The notes under the pieces are model-generated. The model did not search any database and was not told the DNA's origin. It saw nothing but the letters and a program-made list of their open reading frames with translations. This document shows positions 22,169-33,403 of a stretch of DNA of 64,000 nucleotides, piece after piece. Position 1 is the first letter of the stretch; each line of letters begins with the position of its first letter. The stretch is from Camellia lanceoleosa (lineage: Eukaryota; Streptophyta; Magnoliopsida; Ericales; Theaceae): the NCBI GenBank assembly GCA_025200525.1, contig CM045761.1:77467551-77531550 (forward strand), read 5' to 3'. The position numbers and the translations under genes were made by a program.

Positions 22169-24676
22169 CACAGCCTTGTTTAGGCCATGAGAGCAGTTTT
22201 GGGTCTTCATAGCTCAAGAAAGTGCAAGAAAGTGTATTTCCGATGCTCAACCGGCCTCCGTTTTGACCTCGGACCGTGTCTTCTGTGCGTGGCACTCAGA
22301 TTCAAGCAAAGATTGTATCCTTTTGCATCTTTTTGTCTTTTACAAGATTCAAAAGTTGCCCTCAGATCGCTGCACGATCCATCACATTGTTCGCACATCG
22401 TGATCGCTACCGCCTTTGCACGTCCCTTGTGACTTGCACCATTTTGCATTTTCGTGTGGCGTGCGTGTCATACTTGCATTTTATTTTCCATTCAATGAGG
22501 TACGCATGCCTCATTTCGCATTTCATTGCATCTCGAGGTACGCGTACCTCGTTTTGCATTTCATTTTCCAGTCAATGGCGCATGCGTGTCCCATCTGACA
22601 GACCTTTTGTTTTCCCTCTCTCGCGTGTACTACGCTGAGAGACCTTTTGTTTTCCCTCTCTCGTGTGTACTACACTGAGAGGTTTTTGCACGGTCCAGGA
22701 GACCTAAAATCCTTGGGAGGTGCAAGACCTTCACGCGCGTTATCCGAACGCACCGCGCTGTTTTGCTTATCTCATTGCATTTGGCATGCATTCTATCACG
22801 CAATCCTACACATCGCACTGTCTTGTGCACCGCATCTCAATTCGTGCATTGCCCCACCAGGGTCTGGCGGGACCTTAAACACGCACGGTCTAGGAGACCT
22901 TAAATCCTCGGGAGGTGCAAGACCTTCGGTGCATTAGGACGCACCTCATTGCATTTGGCATACATTTTGCATCCCGGTCTAGGAGACCTTAAATCCTCTG
23001 AAGGTGCAATTCTTTCGGTGTTTGTCGTGCCCGAACGACTTCCGGTGGTCTGGTAAAGCCACATGCCTGTGTTTTCGGTGAGTTCCTAGGAGACCAATGG
23101 GGACGGTGAAAACTAGAGTTTGAATGGCTTATGCCTAGAACGTAAAGATTCGGGATTTCCGAGACTAAAGTCTGGTTTAAATACCCAGGGGGTGTACCCT
23201 CGGCTTGAAATCTGTATGGAAGCCCCATAGGTTGAGGCGACGTGTCTACGCCTCATTTCTGGATACCGAACCAACCTAGTATATCACCCCATTGGGAGAA
23301 TAGGGAAAACTGTAATCATAGCCATTGCATCACATTGCATTTGCCATGCATCATTCTAAATATTGCATATGTCATGCATTTCAAAAAACCAAAAACCCAA
23401 AAAAAACACATTGCATATGTCATGCATCATTCTAAATATTGCATATGTCATGCATTTCAAAATCCAAAAAATCCAAAAACAAAACAAACACTTGCATATG
23501 TCATGCATCATTCTAAATATTGCATATGTCATGCATTTCAAAAAAAAAAAAAACACAACATGCATCATCATTGTAATATAGTGCATATGTCATGCATTTT
23601 CTGTAAATATCCATTCCATTGCATATTGTATATATTGCATTTTAGTTGTATGCATCCACTGCATCATCTTCCATCCATGGCCTGCGCCTTTCCTTGTTGA
23701 GCTTGGTCTGGTATGTGCCCTTACTTTTCACGTTGAAGCACAGTTCTGCATGTGTACGCGCCTATTCCTTGATGAACTTGGTTTGAGGGTGGCGGCACCT
23801 TTTTTGTGTTAGACGTGGCCTGTACGTGTACATGCCTTTCCTACGCAAAATACGGTTTGGCCGCACGCCATATCCATTGTAGATATTACATTGTAGTATA
23901 ATTATTGCATCCAGCATTAGGATCATTATTCTTTCCTCAGCGGGTTGTCACCCCACTTTTGTCAATCCACCCAATACTTGTCCTTGTGTCCGTCTACATC
24001 ACTCATAGTTCAGACATCGTTCTATGGTAGACGACTCAAGCATTTCCATCAATCTATTTGACACTTGTGTGGTTTTGAACCGCTCATGATTGGATCGTGA
24101 TTCAATTGCATTGCATATTACATTGCATATTATTTGCATTGTTTATATTTGTTTTGAAGTTTTTCATATCATTTGCATTACATTAGTTTCAATTGCATTG
24201 AATTTTCATTTGCATTATTCATACATTGTTTTGCATATATTGCATATCATTTTGCATTCGTCATTGCATTGTCATGCATATTGCTAATGATATTGTACTT
24301 GTTAAGTTTACTTTCTTTTCAGGCACGATATTGTATGTACGGTTCATTTGAGGCCGGTGCAACCGGACGAGCCGCACAGGTATTGTATCCTCCGCGTGAG
24401 ACGTTTTGAGAATTACATAATTCTCTTACATCCTTTCTGCATTGTAGTGTAGATTGGCATATGCTAGCTTATAACTGTTGCATGCGTGCTTCATTACAGC
24501 TTTCTTTGCATGATCATAAGTTATGCTCGGCTTCTTGCATCGTCTTGCGTTTTGCCCCTGCCTTCGGGCCCATATCTTGCTTGTCTTGCATGTTTGTCTA
24601 AGTCTTCGGCCTGGTCAAAAATGGGTCGTCTCTGGGGTTTGACATTCACTCCCGTCATTGTTATGACTTTCGAGTT
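22169..24676. other. TatX 3' non-coding region with short tandem repeats
   Basis: No gene is seen. It holds two exact-period 40-bp repeats (GACCTTTTGTTTTCCCTCTC, from 22601 and 22641), three copies of a ~40-bp block around GTCTAGGAGACCTTAAATCC (22696, 22887, 22978), and a run of TTGCATATGTCATGCAT words with A-tracts (23360-23600), then TTGCATA-rich DNA to 24290. The stretch ACGATATTGTATGTACGGTT (24326 on) also occurs inverted in TatB near 50610. The order matches the region between the PPT and PMD gene in TatB. Confidence 0.7.
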
Positions 24677-24694
24677 CTGTCAGAGAGGGGCAAC
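24677..24694 (+). promoter_or_regulatory. Polypurine tract of TatX
   Basis: CTGTCAGAGAGGGGCAAC directly precedes the 3' LTR. The identical 18 bases stand, inverted, next to the TatB LTR at 50233-50250. It would prime plus-strand DNA synthesis. Confidence 0.85.
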
Positions 24695-27600
24695 TGTAGA
24701 CACCCCATTTTTGACCGTCCTCAAGACTTGGACGTCACCGCTTGAACACTCAGTGATTATCCATGTTTGTGTTCGTTTGGAGTTCCCGGAGTTCTCGCCA
24801 CGCCTTTGCCTCGGGATCTCCGAACTCGACTGCTTTTGTGTCCGGTTTACACCAAACACTTGTGCTTTGCCTTGGAGGGGCAGGCAATGCCTTTTGAGGC
24901 ATCCCCACACACCACCGGCAGTGGCTAGAGGCCACCGGCTGGTTGATGTTGCCATCGGCACTATATTGTGCCGGTCGGCACTCTTTTGTGCCGGCCGGCA
25001 CTAAATTTTGTCAAAATGACATTCTTGCCGCCTAAGCATCGCGCTTGCTTTTTCAGATATTTTGAGGAAGTCAGATGGCATATTTCTCCTCCATACACGT
25101 GTATGGAGGGATGCCTCTCTTGTTTTGCTTACTAGCTAAGCTTACAAGATTGCCTCCTCTATAAGAGGAGGCCTTGTCTCCCTTGCTTTAGGGTTAGAGA
25201 GATTGGAGAGGAGAAGGAAGAGCTCTAGTTTTTAGGGTTTGCTTTGGTGTATCTAAACTATATCTATACCTCTTCTTCTCTTGCCCTTGTGTGTGTTTAT
25301 GTCTCATTATTGCACACAAGCACATAGTATTTCACCTTCCCTTGGCTACTGAGGTCCCAAGAGGTTATTCTTGCTGTTCTTGACTGGTTTGGAGCTCAAG
25401 GAAGCAACAAAGTCAACATATGTGAAGAAGGTCAACAAGGGTGAGAAACTTGCTTTATATACCCCATTCTTGCGCTCCATTTTGACCTATCTTTGAACTG
25501 TTTTTGTGCTTGGTGTTCAATACAAAAAAGTTCTATTTTTTAGTCCTCTTGACAGTTTATTAAGGGTACTTTGTGCTTTGGGGAAGTTTGGCCCCTCTTA
25601 GGCCTTGAAAGGCCTCATTTTTGTGCTATTTTGTGAGATCTCCGGGATTTTGGTGTTTGGGTCTCTTCACCACTGAAATATTGAGGGATTTCAGTGGTGA
25701 AGATGATGCCTTAAAGCCCTAAGAAGGAGGGGGTCACCCCCTCTCCTTGATGTCCTTGAAAAGGGCAAGTTTTGCCTCTTGAGGGGGCATTGTGCTTGAG
25801 TGTGTGTTGAGCATGTATGGACTGTTATTCATGCTTAGGATATCATGATTTAACATTGCTATGTGTTGGTTTTGGTCCCTTATGCATGCTTAGCATAGTT
25901 GCCATGTAATGCCTTGTATTGCCTTAACATACCTTAGGTTGTTAGCCCTAATTTGAGCATGCTTTAGGCTTAGACTTATGAATGTTTTGTGCTTATTTTG
26001 ACATGTTTTAGCTCTGTCCATAGTCATTTGGGTTGATCTTGGCATGCATTATATAGCCCCTTTGCATTTTAGGCTTGCTAGCCTTTGAGCATGCATGTGT
26101 AGCATGTGTTGCTTACCTCTTTTTGATGGTTTGGAACCATTTGGTATGTCATTTCAGTCCCTTTGGTGTGTTTGTATGCTTGCCTTAGTTGCCTCTTTAA
26201 TGCTTTAAAAGCATGTATACTTTGATATGATTTTAGAGCTCATGTTGCATGCTAATCATCCATGTTATCTCCTTTTAAGTGCGCTTGAGAGTGGATTGTT
26301 TAATGCCTAAGTTGTGTGCCTTAACATGTGTATATGTGCATGTGTGTTTAGCTCTCATACTTAGCATCTTGGCTACTGATTTTAGGCCTAGTTAGAGTTG
26401 CCTAGATCATGTTTAAGTCCACCCCATTGTTTGGTTTACATGTTTGTCTTGTAGGTGTGTTTGCATATTAACATCCTCACATTACATTGTCCATGTTGCA
26501 TGCTAGCCAACATGCTTAGGATTTCATTGCAATCACAGCATGCTAGGCCTCTTGAGATAAGCATGATAGAGGTTTGGCACCCTTGTTTGTTTATATGGTT
26601 TGCATGCATTTGAAATTGAAAGTGCACATTTGGTTCCTTGGGCCATCATGCATGGGAATGCGTGATTGGTAGCCCGAGAATCGAGGCACATGCTCCTTTG
26701 AGTCACAAATATGATAAGGGGCATGATTAGTGCATACATTGTTGGAATTACATTGCCATGCAAGTCTTTGCCCTCTGCTGCTGTGAGTTGCAGGTTCTGC
26801 AGAAATTTAGTGCCGGCCGGCAGTGTTTAGTGCCGACCGGCAGTCAACTTATGGCCGATGGATCTATTTTGTGCCGATGAACATCTCTTGCGGCCGGTGG
26901 CCATTCTACCCAGCCGGCAGTGATCCTAAACATCCAGTGAGCATAGTCTGAGGTTTTGGCAGTCTTCAGAGGAGCAAAGCAGGGGAAACAGAGGCAAGCT
27001 AGGCATGGCAGTGCAATTCCGAGCGGAATCCGAGCGCGCATGCATTGGGCCCTCGCCCCGAGGCGGTTTACTATTTTTCTTAGATAATTATTTTGTTAAT
27101 TTAATTAATTTGTAATATTTAATTAGCTTGCGTAGTTAATTAATCTGTATTATTATTTGGGTCCCTCCGAGCGAGGGAAAATCTGTAATAAGTGTGCGTG
27201 GGTGTGTGCATGTCTTCCAACCCCCACTTCTTTCTTCCCTTTTATTTACCTGCTTATGATGGTAGATTAGGGCACGTCTATTTTAGCATACCTTATGCAA
27301 TGCATGCGTGCATCCATGCATTTGTCTAAACATGCACCGGGCTTGGTACATCATACAAACTGCATTGTATTTCAAATCTAACTTGAATACGTGATTACTC
27401 GTGCATTTCACACGTCATTTTTAGGGTTAGCCGAGCCTATCCTAATTACATGTTGTACGTGTTGCATTAGCCACTTAACATGAACTAGGTCATGCATGTT
27501 TGCTAACTAGTTTCTTGTTTTGGCACGGAGTACAATGTAAGTATTTATGCTTTAGCATATCGCATGCGTGTGAATGCTAACATGACAGTATGATTACCAT

Positions 27601-28193
27601 GTGGCTAAATGCTTATGTGAGATAAATTGTTTGAATGCCTGTGGGTGGAGGTTGGATTGCTTGAGTTGGGAAAACTCGTTGAAATCCGTGTTTTAGCCTA
27701 CTTGCGAGTAGCAAATTCCAAATTGTTTTCCAAACGAACGGATATGCAATGTTTATTTCCAAATTAGGCAATCTAGTCTATACTTGTTTGCTGTGCGCAT
27801 AACATAGTAATTCTAGGCTAATAATTGGAATAAGAGCATGTAATGTTTTCAAAAATGGATATCACGGTTAGTAGAAGCCGGTCCTCGGACCGGGCGAGAG
27901 GGGGTGCTCATAGCTGACCTTCCCCAATCGTACCCAAGCTCCCGAGCCAAGACTACTTTGGTTATGATGGACACGTGGCCTTCGGCACCGAGTCAGGGTT
28001 TCCTAAATTTCCCATTTAAAAAATATTTAGGTGGCGACTCTGTATCTGGCAAAGCAGTCCATGTTTGGCACTACTTTTCAAATATCTGTTCTCTCAAATG
28101 ATTTGCCAGATTTGGACTCTTTGGTTCAGATTTAGAACCGTAACAAACAAAGGGAGTCCGAACTGTAGGGAGGTCCCCCGCGGGCTTGTTACA
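24695..28193 (+). repeat. TatX 3' LTR (3499 bp)
   Basis: TGTAGACA...TTGTTACA. It aligns along its whole length to 10040-13544, with small differences such as a changed stretch near 25025-25045 and an intact TATA in the palindrome at 25152-25172 (GCCTCCTCTATAAGAGGAGGC as two 9-bp arms around ATA). The two palindromic arrays recur at about 24915-25005 and 26810-26935. Confidence 0.93.
25152..25172 (+). promoter_or_regulatory. TATA box embedded in a perfect palindrome (TatX 3' LTR)
   Basis: Arms GCCTCCTCT and AGAGGAGGC flank ATA, giving CTATAAG at the centre. TatB has a related, imperfect version on the minus strand (CTTCTATAAGAGGGAAG, 49301-49320), so the arrangement is shared between families. 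Confidence 0.6.
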
Positions 28194-28198
28194 AGTGC
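28194..28198. repeat. Target-site duplication AGTGC, right of TatX
   Basis: Exact repeat of 10035-10039. Reading of TatA gag resumes directly after it. Confidence 0.95.
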
Positions 28199-28837
28199 AA
28201 CGAAGGCCTCATCAATCTCCTCCTAAGTTTACTTCACAGAATCCTCCAACTTTGTATACTATATGGCGGCTATACCAGAAATGGTCCGCCCAAAGAGTGA
28301 TATCTTCTGCAATCGGGTCAGGCCCATCAGCAGCAAAATTTCTGAAAATAGTTGAAGATGAACCATGGTGTCTTCGAAACCGTCAAATCTATCGATGTGC
28401 AGCATTTTGAACCGATCTGGCAATGTCATTGCAGAGTCAGTATACCCGTCTTCTATGTCAGGAATAGAATTAACACCCTGCGCTCTTTTGAAGAGCTTCA
28501 CCAACTTGTTGACTTTAAACACAGTCAGGTCAACCTCAAACTCAAATGGAGCCTCGGTCTGACACACATGTGCTTTGGAGGCTTGTGGTGGGATCGGCTC
28601 TGCCAAATTGCCCTGATTCTCAACATGGAAATGGCTCCGGTTGGTGGGATAACCATTGGAGGCGCATGATACAGAAGCTATTGCTGGCTATGGTTGTTGT
28701 TGTTGCAGCCTATTTATTACCTCGGCCTGACGTTCTGTGACCTCGTCTTGCCAAGTAGTGTCTTACTGCATGGTTTCAACTGTTTGCTAAAGATGATGGA
28801 TTAGGTCCTCCATGCTGACTTGGGGATACTGTGCCAT
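28199..28837 (-). pseudogene. TatA gag, N-terminal part
   Basis: Start codon near 28835-28837 (MAQYPQVSMEDLIHHL). A minus-strand open piece (28259-28606) carries FEFEVDLTVFKVNKLVKLF, then LPDRFKMLHIDRFDG, MVHLQLFSEI and LTRLQKISLFGRTISGIAA, the capsid blocks of Tat gag. It then reads WTQEEIDEAFVAL and continues across the TatX insertion into YSYHTQIEV at 10034. In-frame stops (near 28790 and 28690) and a changed codon at 28255 show decay. The split point in the frame is exactly where the duplicated AGTGC lies. Confidence 0.85.
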
Positions 28838-29326
28838 CGGAATTAGCAAGTGATCTCATAATGGACTAGATGTAGAAGACTGAGCATGACTAGATGCAGG
28901 TGAAGTGAGGGGTGACTATATAGAAATTGAACCAGTGAACTCTGCCTTACTCCCATCCGTCTAGTAACCGGTGGGAGCGAAGTAAACACTGGTTGTCCCC
29001 TAACAAGATCTCCGACTTTGCAAGCCTTTTGACACGGGTCCAAAGCACTTAGGGTATATCTAAACTTTCTAAAGCTATGGTGTTATACTACCTTGCCAAA
29101 AAAGAAATAAAGCAAAAAGAAAACAGTAATCAGAAACCATGCAGCACCTCAACCCAGATGTTAACAACACATAGATGTAATCAAAGTTATAAGACTGCAC
29201 TTAACATTGAATTCTACCTCCAAAACTGATACCCAACTTGCAACTGATATCCATATTCCTAAATAGTTTTACTGTAAAGCACATACCAGTTAAGTGAGAA
29301 CCAAAACACCCCTATGAGGGGGTAGG
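28838..29326 (-). other. TatA upstream leader remnant
   Basis: The minus strand is open at 28843-29043 (MDPCQKACKVGDLVRGQPVF), which may be part of the gag leader but has no recognised motif. No PBS is visible before the chromovirus LTR cuts the element off at 29326. The remainder shows nothing. Confidence 0.4.
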
Positions 29327-29659
29327 TGTGATAACCCTGGTTCGTATTTTGCTGATTAATCTTAATTATGATTGTGATTATGTGTTTGATATGATTTTGA
29401 GTGCCATTCATATGAATATATGTGGTTTTGAATTTCTATTTGATCACTGTAAGAAGATTTGTTTGATTATTTGCTTTCGAATTTAAATTGGAGGCCTTAT
29501 CGGCCACAGAAACCGAAATTGATTATGCCATTGTGATTAGCATAATTTTTAGAGCCTACGGTGAAATTTAATTGAAAGCTGATTCGGATCAAAATGATTA
29601 GATTTAGAACGATTATTTAAGTGCCACTAATTAGCTATAATCAAATTTGATTAGGCACA

Positions 29660-29669
29660 TATATATAGG
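29660..29669 (+). promoter_or_regulatory. TATA box of the chromovirus-like LTR
   Basis: TATATATAGG, followed by a pyrimidine-rich probable start region and AGAGAAAGAGAG. Unlike the other promoters here, the palindromic array of this LTR lies about 700 bp downstream of the TATA box. Confidence 0.55.
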
Positions 29670-30350
29670 GCCTTATTACACTTAATTCCTCCTCTTTAAG
29701 TCATTTTGGCTGAGATTAACTCCCTAGAGAAAGAGAGAACCGACTTTGAGAGAGAAAGAGAGGACAGCTTTGTGCATTTTGGCTCAAGATTTGTGAATTG
29801 GGAAGGCTAGGCTCAAGATTTAACCACAATTATGAGAATTAAAGCTCCTAGGTGAGTAATCAAACCTTAACTCATGGGTTTGAGTTTGTAATTAAGTAAA
29901 TTCAAAGAGAATAAGTGATCAAGAACCAGAATTGTGTTGTAATTGATGAGTTTGAAGTCATGGAAAGCATGCATGTGTATAATTGCCATGAATTTGTATA
30001 GTTAAGCATGAGAAGTATGATCCATGTAGAATTTTGGTTAAAATTCATGCTTGTGATCACCATTTGCACCTTTTAAGTTGAAAATGGAAGTTATATCTCA
30101 CATGCATGTACAATTCATGAGAGTATGAGTTTTGAATGCATGAATTTGTTATGTGGAAAGGAGTTTGGTGTATTTGGGAGCATGCATGTATTTGATTCAT
30201 GGGATTTGAGCTTCTTAATGTTGTAATTTGGTGTTTGTATCATGTTAGTATATGTATATGAGAAATATGGGCTGTAAAATGCAAGAATACCAACTTGAAT
30301 GCATGATTGAAGCTCAAAAAGGGAATTTTGGAAAACCCAATTGTGAAGTC

Positions 30351-30572
30351 CGCTCGAGCTGGAAGCTGCCGCCGAGTGTGAAATCTGACTCCATAATCTT
30401 TTTGCAGACATTGATGTCCGCTCGAGCGGGAAAGTTCACGCTCGAGCGGGGAGCTATGTAGAGTGATTTTTCGCTCGAGCGTCCGAATTCACGCTCGAGC
30501 GTAAAAATGAGGTAACCAGTTCTTTTGCAGACCTTGAGGGTTTGCTCGAGCGGGAAAGCCCACGCTCGAGCA
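30351..30572. repeat. CGCTCGAGCG paired-palindrome array in chromovirus LTR
   Basis: Four units of strict form motif(10)-spacer(10)-motif(10): motif pairs at 30351/30371 (decayed), 30419/30439, 30472/30492 and 30543/30563. The perfect motif is CGCTCGAGCG; the spacers differ (GGAAAGTTCA, TCCGAATTCA, GGAAAGCCCA). Each unit could fold as a 10-bp stem with a 10-base loop. Confidence 0.9.
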
Positions 30573-30925
30573 GAGACCCCTGTTTCAGAAATTTTGTAAA
30601 GATGTTCTATGTTTCGTTTTTCGTTCTCTTTCATTTCTAAGCACTCTAAGGCATGCATTGAGCATTATGAATGAATCAAAAGAATAATAAAGAAGCCTAA
30701 GAGGGATGTATGAATTAAGAACAGATTGAATCGTTTATGACCCATATGTGTTATGAAATGTGTAGGGTCGAGCTTAAGGGTGAATCCACCGGTAGAACAC
30801 TGTGAGTAATATCTTAATAAAGATATTTGAAATATGTTATTTGTCTAATTACCTACTTCCATGTAAGTCTTATAAGTTGTTAAATTGAATTGGGGACAAA
30901 TATCTGTTATGCCATCTGATTGGGC

Positions 30926-31090
30926 CAAAGGCCGTATGATACGAATGAATGGGCCAAAGGCCATCCAACATGAATGAATGGGCCAAAGGCCGTATGATAC
31001 GAATGAATGGGCCAAAGGCCGTCGGACAGGAACGGTTGGGCCAAAGGCCGTTGGATATGAATGAATTGGGCCCAAGGCCGTTTGATGTGT
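30926..31090 (+). repeat. ~30-bp tandem repeat GGGCCAAAGGCCGT...GAATGAAT
   Basis: About six copies of a 28-30-bp unit around GAATGAATGGGCCAAAGGCC, with one more loose copy near 31145. The same repeat recurs at 34573-34720, which identifies that stretch as LTR-derived. Confidence 0.9.
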
Positions 31091-31690
31091 TTGGAACCGC
31101 AGTCACTTGACCTATATGTATGTATATATACTAGATAGAAATATGAATTGGGCCCAAGGCCATCTGATGTATGTTGTTCTAATTACCGTTCACGTATCTT
31201 CTTTATTTGATATTATTCACTAGGGTTTCGCTCACGCTCATTCATGTGTTTGTAGGTGAGCCAAGGGAGGTCCAAGCCCAGCCTCAGTGAAGTTTGTGTG
31301 AAACGGTCAAGGTTTTGAAGAGTCAGCCCATATGTCTCACGCACGAGACTTGTTTTCGCCCTTTTGCTATTTTGTTATATTTTGTCATGTTGGCGAGAAC
31401 TTTGGATTACGGTTGTATATAGTTTTGGTTAGTTGACCATGACTTGAATGATCCTATTGTGTAAAGCTTATGTGTTAACTTTCCTTGATGTGAGTTATTA
31501 ATGTATGTTTAAGGAATGTTATGACGTGCCATGTAAGCACAGCTCTATGGACAATTTGTAAGTTTGCTTCCGTTTGGCTGCCTTAACTCTGTTAAAACAT
31601 GTCTGATTTGGCTTAAGGCCGTAGGTAATCTCATGATTACTGGTCGGTTATGTCCTTAACCCATGGGGGCGGGTTCGGGTCATGACAGAG

Positions 31691-31703
31691 TGGTATCGGA
31701 GCA
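31691..31703 (+). promoter_or_regulatory. Primer binding site of the chromovirus-like element
   Basis: TGGTATCGGAGCA differs by one base from the usual TGGTATCAGAGCA complementary to initiator tRNA-Met. It starts 3 bases after the LTR end. Confidence 0.85.
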
Positions 31704-31947
31704 TGAGTTAATAACTCACACACTTGTCCAAAAGAGCAATAAGCGTCTAGAAAAGATCTAGGATGCATTCGTGTGATAAGTATGAATCTGAAAACATCAA
31801 GAATGTGATTAAATGCTTTGTAAATAAATGCTTGTACGCTATATGTTTGTGAACTACTTGCATCATAAATTATGTGAATATGTATGCTCTTTATTATATG
31901 CATACTTGTGAAACTTTTGTATAAAGAATAATGCAAGTCTAATCAGA

Positions 31948-32835
31948 TGGTGAGAACAAGAGGTGATGAGATAGAGGAATCCTCTACTGCCAGAATGGAT
32001 AGAATGGAAACACTGATTCAGGAAATGGCAGAAACATTGAGGCAACAACAGTGGCAGTAACCACATCCTCCACATCCACCTTCGGCACCACCTGTACCAG
32101 ACTTACAAAATGATGACCGAATAATAGCTCTCATCAAAGAGTTTAAGAAAATGAAACCGCCACAGTACCATGGCGGATTAGAACCGTTGAAAGTCGAAGC
32201 ATGGGTCCTCAGCATCGAAAAGCTATTTGAAGTGTTCCCTTGTTCGGAGACACAGAAAGTACTTCTTGCCACCTTTATGCTAGAAGATGAAGCAAGAAGA
32301 TAGTGGATGTTAATGCGTGCAAATCATAAAGATGTCAGTTGGACAAAATTTCTTGAAGTTTTATATCATAAGTACTTCCCTCAATATGTCTCTGACAGGA
32401 AAGTGTCGGAGTTCATGGAACTAAAACATGACAACATGACAGTGGCTGAATATGAGGCCAAATTCACTGAATTTGCCAGGTTTGCACCACATGTGATCAA
32501 TACTGACTATAAGAAAGCGAGGCATTTTGAAGGTGGGCTTCGAAGTGACATTTTAGAAAGGGTGAATGTCTTGAAGCTGGAAACCTATATTGGGGTGCTA
32601 GATAGGGCCATAATATCATAAGCTAACATAGCTAGACAGGCTAAGTCAACAACAAACTGAAAGAATAGGAAAAGACAGGGCTTCTTTTCGAAGAAGAAAT
32701 TTTCAAAGAAACAGAATACAGTCTCCTCGGGTACTTTGAATTCTTCCCGAGATACATCCCCAATGTGTAATATTTGTAGTAAAAGGCATCGTGGGGTTTG
32801 TCACCATGAGCTTGTTTTAAATGTGGTAAACAAGG
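31948..32835 (+). pseudogene. Chromovirus-like gag
   Basis: Starts MVRTRGDEIEESSTARMDRM. Capsid words follow: KEFKKMKPPQYHGGLEPLKVEAW, WTKFLEVLYHKYFP and MTVAEYEAKFTEFARFAPH. A C-terminal zinc knuckle CFKCGKQGHMARDC lies near 32815-32855. Stops at 32058 and 32302, one near 32620, and a frameshift just before the knuckle disable it. Gag would form the particle; the following protease, reverse transcriptase and RNase H complete the usual chromovirus order. Confidence 0.85.
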
Positions 32836-33403
32836 GCATATGGCCAGAGATTGTAACCAGAACAGTGGGAAATTAGCTACTAGTTCAACAACGTCAATCC
32901 CAAAACCAGGAAATACTATGAGATCTACTACCATCGGAGATATAGTGAGGCAAGGGAGAGTTTTCGCACTTATTCCGGGCGATACACGGAATGCCAACGC
33001 AGTTGTCTCAGGAACTATTTCTATATGTAATCAGGATGCTTTTGTGTTAATTGACTTCGGATCAACACACTCTTTCGTAACATTTGCATTTGCATCTAGA
33101 CTGAGTAGACCTCTAGAATTATTACCATATCTGCTATGTGTATCTGCTCCATCTGGGGAATCTGTATTGTGTGAATCCACATGTCATTTTTGTGACATGC
33201 GAATTGGGAATGCTATTCTGTATGTGGATTTGTTGCCCTTGAACTTTAGGCACTTTGATATAATTCTGGGCATGGATTGGTTAACTAAATATTGTGCCAC
33301 CATTGATTGTGTGGCAAAACGGGTTGTATTTAAACCACCAGAACATAAAGAAATTGTGTTTGTGGGTAATGGGGTAGTGCCTCCACCTTACTTAATATCT
33401 TGA
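32836..33403 (+). pseudogene. Chromovirus-like aspartic protease
   Basis: Open from 32840. The retropepsin site reads FVLIDFGSTHSFV where DSGSTHSF is usual, so the residue after the catalytic Asp is changed to Phe. The later FDIILGMDWL block is intact, and a TGA ends the reading at 33401-33403, before reverse transcriptase. Probably inactive. Confidence 0.8.

Larger units (their letters stand above)
10040..28193 (+). mobile_element. TatX: pol-deleted Tat-lineage LTR retrotransposon, complete from LTR to LTR
   Basis: The 18.15-kb element has two matching ~3.5-kb LTRs, a PBS, a broken gag, relics of pol, an antisense PMD gene, a PPT and a perfect 5-bp duplication. Its LTR starts (TGTAGACACCCC), PPT, gag words and post-pol hairpins show that it is a relative of TatB and TatA. 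Because reverse transcriptase, RNase H and most of integrase are missing, it must have moved with enzymes supplied in trans. By eye the LTRs differ at only scattered positions, so it is younger than its host TatA. Confidence 0.93.
29327..31687 (+). repeat. Chromovirus-like 5' LTR (2361 bp)
   Basis: Begins TGTGATAACCC and ends CATGACA, followed after 3 bases by a PBS. Contains a TATA box (TATATATAGG, 29660-29669), a 10-10-10 palindrome array (30351-30572) and a ~30-bp tandem repeat (30926-31090). Confidence 0.8.
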
